NCBI GenBank assembly: GCA_964404035.1
Contig: CAYOIT010000258.1
Span: forward strand, 1 to 5,491
Length of the DNA stretch: 5,491 bases
Origin: CAMBRF01 sp964404035
Lineage (GTDB): Bacteria > Verrucomicrobiota > Kiritimatiellia > CAIKKV01 > CAITUY01
Direction of reading: 5' to 3'
Each line of letters begins with the position of its first letter. The first letter of the stretch is position 1. Below, piece after piece: positions 1-4,650 of the stretch. A model generated the notes under the pieces. The model saw only the letters and a program-made list of their open reading frames with translations. It did not search any database and had not been told where the DNA came from. Made by a program: the position numbers and the translations under genes.

Positions 1-376
1 TCGTGACCCGCGCATTGGCCACCCCGAGCCATACCCCCGCGTTGTTGGTGTAGGCGTAGGTGTTGGTATCGGTGTTGATCACGTGGGTCACCGTGCCGCT
101 CACCGTGGCCGAGACGGCATACAGGATCGCGTTAGTGGTGCCGAACGTGTTGGTTTTGCCGGCATTGAGGGTATAACCGGCCAGTGGCGCGGTGGCGTTC
201 GTCAGTGTCACGTTGGCGTTGATGACGACCACCTCTCCACCGGTCGGCACGTGACCCAGGCTCCAATTGGTCGTTACGTCCCAATACCCGCTGTTGGTGA
301 ACGTATTCTGGGCCTGAGCTCCGCAGGCCAGCAAGAACACGACGGCCAAAGCTCCCGCCATGCTTTGTCTAATCAT
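1..376 (-). CDS. N-terminus of an exported repetitive surface-type protein (runs off the left edge)
   Basis: Only the first 125 codons are in the window. The protein begins MIRQSMAGALAVVFLLACGA: a short positive start, a hydrophobic core at about residues 7-17, then a classic signal peptidase I site after AQA (residue 22). Cys18 in 'LLAC' could alternatively make it a lipoprotein, but the AQA site is better. The mature part opens with 'YWDVTTNWSLGHVPT' (about residues 31-45) followed by Thr/Asn/Ala/Gly/Val-rich sequence with many beta-type repeats. This is the pattern seen at the start of large autotransporter-like or beta-helix surface proteins in PVC bacteria. The start at 376 is favoured by a strong Shine-Dalgarno AGGGGAG three bases upstream; Met6 (361) is a weaker alternative. 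Binding or enzymatic role cannot be told from this piece. Export is well supported, the family assignment is inference. Confidence 0.8.
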   Translation of the reverse strand, partial: MIRQSMAGALAVVFLLACGAQAQNTFTNSGYWDVTTNWSLGHVPTGGEVVVINANVTLTNATAPLAGYTLNAGKTNTFGTTNAILYAVSATVSGTVTHVINTDTNTYAYTNNAGVWLGVANARVT

Positions 377-379
377 GAT

Positions 380-386
380 CTCCCCT
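380..386 (-). promoter_or_regulatory. Shine-Dalgarno site of the exported-protein gene
   Basis: On the minus strand this reads AGGGGAG, three bases before the ATG at 376. It decides the choice of that start over the in-frame ATG at 361. Confidence 0.65.
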
Positions 387-542
387 TATCATCGCCTTGT
401 TGTATCGAACTCGAAAGAAGAGCTATTCCTGATAGCTTAGCGCCGTCATCTGATCTGTGTCCATGGGTTTCCCAGCAATTCGCATGATGAACTATCTCAC
501 AATTGTCTTTTCAGTTTCCAGCTAACGACTCTCTACGCCCGG

Positions 543-631
543 AACCCACCCCTGACCCCTCCAAGGAGGGGAACTCGTTGGGTTGAAACTAGTTAGCAAG
601 CTCCCCTCCTTGGAGGGGTCAGGGGTGGGTT
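543..631. repeat. Perfect 30-bp inverted repeat around a 29-base loop, REP/MITE-like
   Basis: Positions 543-572 and 602-631 are exact reverse complements over all 30 bases, with the match ending at both edges. Each arm also contains its own small hairpin: cccctcc/ggagggg with a two-base loop (556-571 and 603-618). The transcript could therefore fold as one long stem or as two short ones. The loop is 573-601 and contains the palindrome aactagtt (587-594). The arm sequence, with 'ccttggaggggtcagggg' as its core, resembles a dispersed intergenic palindrome I believe is found in several bacterial phyla. That recollection is not verified here. It lies between two minus-strand genes and could act as a transcription barrier, although there is no T tract for a standard intrinsic terminator. 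Confidence 0.85.
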
Positions 632-742
632 GACCTTGATCGGACAATGATTAGGTGGCCGTAATGCGAATTGCTATGGGTTTCCTCTTGTTCGACTATG
701 TCTTCGAAAGGACTCAACGCCTCCTCGTCAGAGCACGGCTCC

Positions 743-1054
743 TCACTTGTTCTCAGCAAACGCATCGGCAAAGGCGTCCAGTTCCACTCTGGTCATGCCG
801 AGCCGAGCGCCTCGCTCCCTCCATTCCGCCACCGCGGCGGCGACTTCGCCGATGATCGCCTCGCACTGAGCCGGCTTGAGGCGGAAGTACGGCGCCTCCG
901 AACGCAATGCGGTGAGGGAAGCCTCCGGTCCGGTACGCTCAGAGATCCACGTCTTCAACTCGGGAAAGCGATCGGGGAAGGGGTTGATGTCGAACGCCGG
1001 AGCCAGACGCCACTGGCCGTGGGCTACATGCAGGAAACCATGGTTGTGCAAGTT
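743..1054 (-). pseudogene. hipA: C-terminal remnant of a HipA-type serine/threonine kinase toxin
   Basis: Read on the minus strand from about 1054, this frame gives 'HNHGFL', then 'WRLAPAFDINPFPD', 'LKTWISE', 'APYFRLKP', and ends '..LGMTRVELDAFADAFAENK' before TGA at 743-745. This is the usual C-terminal end of HipA-family kinases: the Asn of the catalytic loop (HNHG), the magnesium-binding Asp of 'AFDINP', and the helical tail. HipA proteins are about 400 or more residues, and only about 103 remain. The catalytic-loop Asp and all of the ATP-binding N-terminal part are missing. The remnant begins exactly where the upstream nucleotidyltransferase gene ends, in another frame, so a deletion or recombination has joined the two. 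An ATG at 1108 opens this frame but lies inside the neighbouring gene and has no supporting ribosome binding site. It is very unlikely to be active as a kinase. Confidence 0.85.
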
Positions 1055-1856
1055 ACACGGAGCGGTAGGGCGAGACGGTCGGCCAGGCACCACGGATAGA
1101 GCCCACATGGCGGATCAGGGCGCGGAAGTCGGCTGATGACGGATCGGGCGTTTGTGGAGACTTGTCCGACCCGAGGTAGAGACAGCCAATCTCTTCGGGT
1201 GGGAGTGACGCTATCAGTTTCTGAGCTTCATCAAGAGCCGCAAGCCAGCTTTGTTTCATGCTTCTGAAGTCCAGCGGAGCACGCAGACTGAGGCGGTCGA
1301 GATCGGACTGGGTGAAGGCGGTGTGGCGGCCGGCGTGGTCCAGCAGGAGTTCCGGAGTGAAGCCGGGATCCTTCCCGCATGCGGCCCAGGCCATGGCTCC
1401 GAGGGAGAGGTAAGTCGCATGCAGATGAAGGACATCCACGAAGTCGCGGATCTCGTTCCGGCCAGCCAGGGCCAGGAGTTTGTTGACCGCCGCATCGGCA
1501 TCATGCAGCCGATACCCGCAGCGTTCATCCTTCTGCACCGGGAAAAACCGGAAAACGCTGTCCTGCGCCCACTCCAGTTTCAACTGCCGTTCGCCTGCGG
1601 TTACGATCGCCCGGTGGAACGTGGGCGTACGCAGCAGCCAGGCAAAATTGTAGCCGCCTTGTTGTAATGTGACCGCATCCCGCTCCGCGCACACGGCTAC
1701 GCTATCCGCAACATCGTGAAAGAAATCAAGATCCTGCGAGAAGCGGGGTGAGTTATCGGCGCGATGGAGCACCGTAGCCCCCGCAAGGTAACTTTCCGGG
1801 CTCCGGTTGGAGGCTATCCGCTTAAGTATTTCGTCCTGAATATCGCTTATCGGCAT
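1053..1856 (-). CDS. AbiEii/AbiGii-type nucleotidyltransferase toxin (module 1)
   Basis: This 267-residue protein has the layout of the AbiEii/MenT-like nucleotidyltransferase fold. Motif I is 'LAGATVL' (residues 24-30) and the metal-binding motif 'QDLDFF' is at 41-46, with Asp42 and Asp44. 'LKLEWAQDS..RFFP' (93-106) supplies further acidic residues. 'NKLLALAGRNEIRDFVD' (125-141) carries the expected Lys126 and the RD..D signature. Relatives act as toxins; MenT enzymes add nucleotides to tRNA ends, and AbiEii works with AbiEi against phage. Motif I has Ala27 where the standard motif is Gly-Gly. The ATG at 1856 sits inside the end of the preceding 99-aa gene (10-bp overlap) with no own ribosome binding site, so translation is probably coupled. 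The conserved C-terminus '..HVGSIRGAWP' looks nearly complete, but the last residues (VSPYRSV) may be new sequence made at the junction with the hipA remnant. Confidence 0.85.
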   Translation of the reverse strand: MPISDIQDEILKRIASNRSPESYLAGATVLHRADNSPRFSQDLDFFHDVADSVAVCAERDAVTLQQGGYNFAWLLRTPTFHRAIVTAGERQLKLEWAQDSVFRFFPVQKDERCGYRLHDADAAVNKLLALAGRNEIRDFVDVLHLHATYLSLGAMAWAACGKDPGFTPELLLDHAGRHTAFTQSDLDRLSLRAPLDFRSMKQSWLAALDEAQKLIASLPPEEIGCLYLGSDKSPQTPDPSSADFRALIRHVGSIRGAWPTVSPYRSV

Positions 1857-2146
1857 AGTTTTGCGGCAAGGAGAAATCCTTGTCGTCCCCCGTTTTGACG
1901 CAACCCCCGGACAATCTCAGGCACGTCGGCAAGAGATATTGCCATGTCTTCCCGCATGAACCAGAAACACTGGGCGTGGTACTTGCGAAACGCCCGGCGC
2001 GTCTCGCGCACACGAACCATGTTTTTAGCGTCGTCCACTGACAGATGTCGGCGACTTCGTTTCCCGCCCTTCCGCCCAATACTGGCGAGATAAGCGCTTA
2101 CTGATGATGGCGTTTCCATATTCTTCGCATCCTCAGCAGAAATCAT
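1847..2146 (-). CDS. Small basic protein, candidate antitoxin of nucleotidyltransferase module 1
   Basis: The 99-residue product is cytosolic with no signal peptide or membrane segment. Residues 20-50 are strongly basic ('ASIGRKGGKRSRRHL', 'VRVRETRRAFRKYH') and could contact nucleic acid. The C-terminal half is helical and amphipathic ('FWFMRED..SLADVPEIVRG', then 'GGRQGFLLAAKLC'). It does not show the winged-helix plus C-terminal domain of AbiEi and is much shorter. It overlaps the nucleotidyltransferase start by 10 bp, the arrangement expected of a co-translated toxin-antitoxin pair, which is the main reason for the antitoxin proposal. I know of no defined function for this family. The start is uncertain: the ATG at 2146 lacks a clear ribosome binding site, and Met10 (2119) is an alternative with GAGG 11 bases upstream. 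The peptide 'S-x-[ED]-DAKNM' occurs twice (residues 3-10 and 36-43). Confidence 0.75.
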   Translation of the reverse strand: MISAEDAKNMETPSSVSAYLASIGRKGGKRSRRHLSVDDAKNMVRVRETRRAFRKYHAQCFWFMREDMAISLADVPEIVRGLRQNGGRQGFLLAAKLCR

Positions 2147-2154
2147 AAGCCGCT

Positions 2155-2191
2155 TATGTTAATAGCGCAAGCAAATGAGGCACTTAACATA
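2155..2191. promoter_or_regulatory. Possible operator: 8-bp inverted repeat upstream of module 1
   Basis: The arms tatgttaa (2155-2162) and ttaacata (2184-2191) are perfect reverse complements separated by 21 bases. They begin 9 bases upstream of the first possible start of the 99-aa gene. The minus strand between and across them contains a weak TTAAGT / 17 bases / TATTAA promoter-like pair. AbiE-type modules are known to autoregulate through inverted repeats in their promoter, so an operator is reasonable, but no binding protein is shown. Confidence 0.35.
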
Positions 2192-2221
2192 GTCGACGGA
2201 AAGCTCTCAGACCACGCGTGA

Positions 2222-2550
2222 TCAACCCAACGATTGCCCGATGGCAGTGAGTTGGCGGATGACCTCCGGGGCCGGCACGCCGTTTTCCTGAAGCGGAATG
2301 TCCCAGGTCATGACGGTGCCGTTCGCGGTGATGCGGCGGGTGTGGGCGTCCGCCTCATCGTCGCCATTCGCGCCAAACCGCCAGACCACGGATCCCGGTG
2401 AGCCGTTTACCCCGCCGGCGACGCCGATCCCGCCCGTCACGGAAGACGGACAACTGAGCGCCCCAAACCACTCGGTCGTGCTCATGCAGGAGATGGCGAT
2501 GCGTCCACCGCCCCCACCACCGCCGCCGGGGCCACCACTGAAACCCGACT
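2222..2550 (-). pseudogene. C-terminal fragment of a glycine-rich surface protein
   Basis: The open frame runs from 2704 to the TGA at 2222, but only the part from about 2550 on looks like protein. It reads 'SGFSGGPGGGGGGGGRIAI' then 'VTGGIGVAGGVNGSPGSVVW', and ends 'MTWDIPLQENGVPAPEVIRQ' plus ten more residues. A poly-glycine stretch followed by RIAI and a G-S-P-G-S/T-V segment is typical of long repetitive secreted proteins of PVC bacteria, of the kind whose N-terminus lies at 1-376. The upstream 50 codons are Arg/Ala/Ser-rich without such character and fall partly in the inverted-repeat-bounded segment at 2607-2720. I read this as the leftover 3' end of a much longer gene whose front was replaced. 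A short intact protein starting at 2704 cannot be excluded, but there is no ribosome binding site or signal peptide. Confidence 0.5.
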
Positions 2551-2606
2551 GCGAGGTGTTGGCTTTTCTGGCACACCTGGCAATGGCTGTTGACCCACTG
2601 AAAGAT

Positions 2607-2720
2607 CGCTGGGGACAAAGATCGCCGAAGACAGACCCTGCAATTCGCAATGCCCTATTTTGCGCTTCCGCCCTCCGGTGCGGAGCCTGGCTGCGGCGGC
2701 GCATACAGTTGTCCCCAGCG
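2607..2720. repeat. 114-bp segment bounded by perfect 12-bp inverted repeats, possible MITE
   Basis: cgctggggacaa (2607-2618) and ttgtccccagcg (2709-2720) are exact reverse complements with 90 bases between. The interior has no coding signal and contains a small ctccg-gtg-cggag hairpin. No obvious target-site duplication flanks the ends. It sits exactly between the glycine-rich fragment and the end of the second nucleotidyltransferase gene, where a small mobile element could have mediated rearrangement. Confidence 0.45.
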
Positions 2721-2735
2721 CACTCTCCCTATCGC

Positions 2736-3413
2736 TTACGGTCGGTCTCCGGCCGTGTCGGGATACGCCATCAGGACCATGCGGCGTTTCAGGTCATTGA
2801 TAAATCCGCGCAACTCCTCAATGGTCAGCGGCTCGATCATGTAGCCGGGCAACTCGGTAACCGTTACGGAGTTCAGCAACAGGGAAATCATGGCGGGGTC
2901 AAGCCCGCCATCCTTCTGCTGTGCTTCTTCGAAACAGCCTTCAATCCGAAAACCCACCTTCTCCAGAAAATAGAGATCAACGATATCCTTCAACTCACAA
3001 CGGCTGATCAACGTCGTTATCTTGTTCAGCATGATTTCATGGAGGGTGTCAACCTGCACATCCCCTATCCACCGCTTCTCGGAATCGACCTGAGGACTCA
3101 CCTCCATGACGATATCGATAATCTCGGAATGGTCCGCTCTGACAAGGCGATATCGCCTGAAGGTTGGCGCATCACGCAGCAACTCCAGGTCGGCACGCAT
3201 CGCCTGAGCGCAGAGATGCATCGTGCCGTCGAGTTCGATCCAGTCCACGTGCGCCGTCGAAAACAGGTCGAGATCATAGGAGAATCTGTGCTGAAGATAG
3301 AACAGCCCTAACGCGCTCCCACCCGTGAGAAAGAAGCGATTCTCACGAAGAAAGAAAGCCTTGAGGAACTCCCGCTTAAGGGGGGTAATGGCCTTAGAGT
3401 TTTCCCAGCTCAT
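2736..3413 (-). CDS. AbiEii-type nucleotidyltransferase toxin (module 2)
   Basis: This 225-residue protein has a full set of nucleotidyltransferase motifs. 'FFLTGGSALGLF' (27-38) is motif I with Gly31, Gly32 and Ser33. 'SYDLDLF' (45-51) has the metal-binding Asp47 and Asp49. 'EIIDIVME' (97-104) offers the third Asp100. 'NKITTLISRCELKDIVDLYFL' (130-150) holds Lys131 and the KD..DL signature. This matches the AbiEii/AbiGii family, whose members transfer nucleotides to RNA acceptors or act as phage-abortive toxins; the substrate here is unknown. No export signal is present. The ATG at 3413 lies within the 3' end of the upstream 95-aa gene (20-bp overlap) and has GAAGG six bases before it, so expression is probably coupled. 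It shares motif spacing with the module 1 enzyme (16 residues from motif I Gly to motif II Asp) but little other sequence. The catalytic core looks intact. Confidence 0.88.
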   Translation of the reverse strand: MSWENSKAITPLKREFLKAFFLRENRFFLTGGSALGLFYLQHRFSYDLDLFSTAHVDWIELDGTMHLCAQAMRADLELLRDAPTFRRYRLVRADHSEIIDIVMEVSPQVDSEKRWIGDVQVDTLHEIMLNKITTLISRCELKDIVDLYFLEKVGFRIEGCFEEAQQKDGGLDPAMISLLLNSVTVTELPGYMIEPLTIEELRGFINDLKRRMVLMAYPDTAGDRP

Positions 3414-3681
3414 GCCACGCCTTCAGCAGATACTCCCATAAAGGGCGCGCCGGGCCAAGCCAGAGACGAATGCCCTCGAACTCGCGCTGAACATCGGCCG
3501 GTTTCAGAAAGAACCAGACCTCCTGAGTCTTCAACTCACGCATCAACCACGCCATAAGCCGATGGCGCTCCACGCCCTGCGAGGAGTTCAACCGCTCACG
3601 GATATTCGCAACCGTCCAATGGCGGTCCCAGCAGATATAGGGGATGGTGTCGTCCGTCCACTTGGATGTTTGAACTCTCAT
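3394..3681 (-). CDS. Small protein, candidate antitoxin of nucleotidyltransferase module 2
   Basis: The 95-residue product is tryptophan-rich and has no signal peptide or membrane span. The order is 'WTDDTIPYICWDRHWTVANI' (8-27), a helix 'RHRLMAWLMREL' (39-50), 'VWFFLKPADVQREFEGIRLW' (55-74), then 'PLWEYLLKAWHELGKL' at the C-terminus. I do not recognise a characterised domain. It resembles small hypothetical proteins encoded directly upstream of nucleotidyltransferase genes, and here it overlaps the toxin gene by 20 bp. That arrangement points to an antitoxin or regulatory partner; this is inference from context. It is clearly not an AbiEi-type winged-helix protein by length. The ATG at 3681 has no good Shine-Dalgarno, and the same frame is closed by a stop about 36 bases upstream, so this is the only credible ATG start ahead of the conserved-looking part. 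Confidence 0.75.
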   Translation of the reverse strand: MRVQTSKWTDDTIPYICWDRHWTVANIRERLNSSQGVERHRLMAWLMRELKTQEVWFFLKPADVQREFEGIRLWLGPARPLWEYLLKAWHELGKL

Positions 3682-3922
3682 AACTCGCCAGCGCCAACTT
3701 TCCGGGTAACAGGGTCAGATGCCCATGCAAGCCGCTCCGGACTCGCCAGTTGATTGAGAAAGCGTGACAGAAACCAGGCAGCGAGTCAAGGAGCGCAGGG
3801 CAGGAGGCAGGTAGTTGGGGCGATTGCAGAACACTGCAATCTCACCGCATTCAGAAGCCAGAATTCAGAGTTCTCCTGACCCATATTTGGTCAATACACA
3901 ATGACCACACTTGATCACTCAC
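3682..3922. other. Non-coding spacer upstream of module 2
   Basis: No open frame here looks coding. It should contain the promoter of the module 2 genes, but no convincing -35/-10 pair is visible near 3681. It holds the hairpin at 3822-3841 and an A/T-richer patch at about 3850-3920 just after the stop of the 63-aa ORF. Confidence 0.5.
3822..3841. repeat. 20-bp hairpin with perfect 8-bp stem
   Basis: gattgcag-aaca-ctgcaatc is a perfect 8-bp stem with a four-base loop. No T run follows on either strand, so it is not a standard intrinsic terminator. It lies 140 bases upstream of the module 2 start and 81 bases downstream of the 63-aa ORF stop, so a role as operator, mRNA end or repeat element is possible. 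Confidence 0.5.
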
Positions 3923-4114
3923 TTATTCGAACTCTGACGCAAGCCCTTTCCGCCTGAGGCAGGACCCTTTGCACAACCGGAATCGGAACTTGAACACCAT
4001 TCCCGGGACGGCCAGATCGATCCAGACACTCGTGCCCTGGCCGCCGTCGCACTTCGGACTGAACGCGGCATGGGTTGGTGACGTGTCCCGACCGTCTCCA
4101 TGACGTTTCCTCAT
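3923..4114 (-). CDS. Small 63-aa hypothetical protein with three cysteines
   Basis: The product begins MRKRHGDGRDTSP and continues with 'CDGGQGTSVWIDLAVPG', 'MVFKFRFRLCKGSCLRRKG' and ends SEFE. It has three Cys, two of them in a C-x3-C pair, a stretch that looks like beta-strands ('VWIDLAVPGMVFKFRFRL') and many Arg/Lys. No signal peptide or membrane helix is seen and I recognise no family. The start at 4114 is chosen because AGGAG lies five bases upstream. The same frame is open up to an ATG at 4219, but that region is coding for the neighbouring gene in another frame. The gene follows the unknown minus-strand gene by 32 bases and is probably transcribed with it. The good ribosome binding site supports a real gene; coding is otherwise unproven. 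Confidence 0.5.
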   Translation of the reverse strand: MRKRHGDGRDTSPTHAAFSPKCDGGQGTSVWIDLAVPGMVFKFRFRLCKGSCLRRKGLASEFE

Positions 4115-4119
4115 GGTCT

Positions 4120-4124
4120 CTCCT
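4120..4124 (-). promoter_or_regulatory. Shine-Dalgarno site of the 63-aa ORF
   Basis: AGGAG on the minus strand, five bases before the ATG at 4114. It is what separates this start from the longer open frame beginning at 4219. Confidence 0.55.
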
Positions 4125-4146
4125 GGAATTCCCGATGTGCACACTT

Positions 4147-4650
4147 TCACGTTTGAGCCGCCAGCGCCCAGAAAGCTTGGCCGTGAACCGCCGCGGGGAC
4201 GGACTGCGCGATTTGCCACTGGGTTACACGTGCCGCATGGCGCTGGGCCTTCTCCGCATCGGTCAGTCCGGGGGAGGCCCCGGCATGGGCGCGTTCAGCC
4301 ACCGCCAAGCGGACGGCCAGCAACTGCAGTTCGATCCTGGTGATCTCCAAGTGGGCGTGTTCGGCCTGCATATTGGCACGCACGTCATCGGCCATGCCTT
4401 GCGTCATGAGCCGACCGAGTTCAACGCTCAAGTGCGCCAGGAGTTCGGCGCTGGCGGCCACCCGCTGCCGGTGTTCGGGGTACGCCGGGGAGGGCTTCGC
4501 GAATCCGCGCAGGTCATCCATCCATTCGTCGGCATAGCCGCAGAAGCCCAGATACAGCCGACTGGCCTCCTCCAACTTCAGGTAGTAGGTCATCATGGCA
4601 TCGTCGAACGTCGCACCAAACTGTTCGCGCGCATAGCGGGCCACCGCCGC
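4147..4650 (-). pseudogene. 3' part of an unknown helical protein gene, cut off by a transposase remnant
   Basis: From about 4650 to the TGA at 4147 the minus strand has strong coding character: consistent GC-rich third positions and a sensible protein of about 165 residues. It includes 'FDDAMMTYYLKLEEASRLYL', 'GFCGYADEWMDDLRGFAKPS', a long amphipathic helical part ('AASAELLAHLSVELGRLMTQ', 'HAHLEITRIELQLLAVRLAV') and ends '..QAFWALAAQT'. No signal peptide, membrane span or known catalytic motif is visible. The helices could form a coiled coil or bundle. I do not recognise the family. The open frame continues to an ATG at 4863, but those first ~70 codons are simply the antisense of the IS1182-type transposase fragment. 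The true N-terminus is therefore lost, and any product from 4863 would be a chimera. It is followed at 32 bases by the 63-aa ORF. Confidence 0.6.

Larger units (their letters stand above)
377..742. other. Gene-free stretch containing a large inverted repeat
   Basis: No open frame here has coding character on either strand. The minus-strand part next to 376 should be the leader and promoter of the exported-protein gene, but I see no convincing -35/-10 pair. The only strong structure is the 30-bp inverted repeat at 543-631. The part from 632 to 742 lies just downstream of the hipA remnant and shows nothing recognisable. Confidence 0.5.

Noticed and set aside
421..437. agctat / atagct inverted repeat upstream of the exported-protein gene
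   Set aside because: Arms of six bases are within chance expectation and no promoter could be placed around it.
83..487. Plus-strand open frame of 134 codons at the left edge
   Set aside because: Antisense to the signal-peptide-bearing exported-protein gene and extending through its leader; no domain or ribosome binding site.
575..586. 12-mer tcgttgggttga shared between the repeat loop and the minus strand at 2222-2233
   Set aside because: A single shared 12-mer between strands in 5.5 kb is expected by chance and the flanks do not match.
619..765. Short acidic minus-strand frame (48 codons) after the hipA remnant
   Set aside because: It starts inside the hipA remnant and ends within the right arm of the inverted repeat; no ribosome binding site and no protein-like features beyond acidity.
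2182..2188. acttaac matches the integron attC core pattern RYYYAAC, and same-strand toxin modules recall gene cassettes
   Set aside because: No properly placed GTTRRRY partner and no imperfect palindrome of attC type; no such sites at the other gene borders.
2298..3311. Plus-strand open frame of 337 codons
   Set aside because: It is antisense to the glycine-rich fragment and the module 2 nucleotidyltransferase, whose motifs are clear; the plus-strand translation has no recognisable domain.
3888..3907. tggtca / tgacca inverted repeat after the 63-aa ORF
   Set aside because: Six-base arms, eight-base loop and no T run; too weak for a terminator or element end.
4075..4650. Plus-strand N-terminal extension of the transposase frame
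   Set aside because: This part is antisense to the unknown minus-strand gene, which has the better codon pattern; transposase-like sequence begins only at about 4651.
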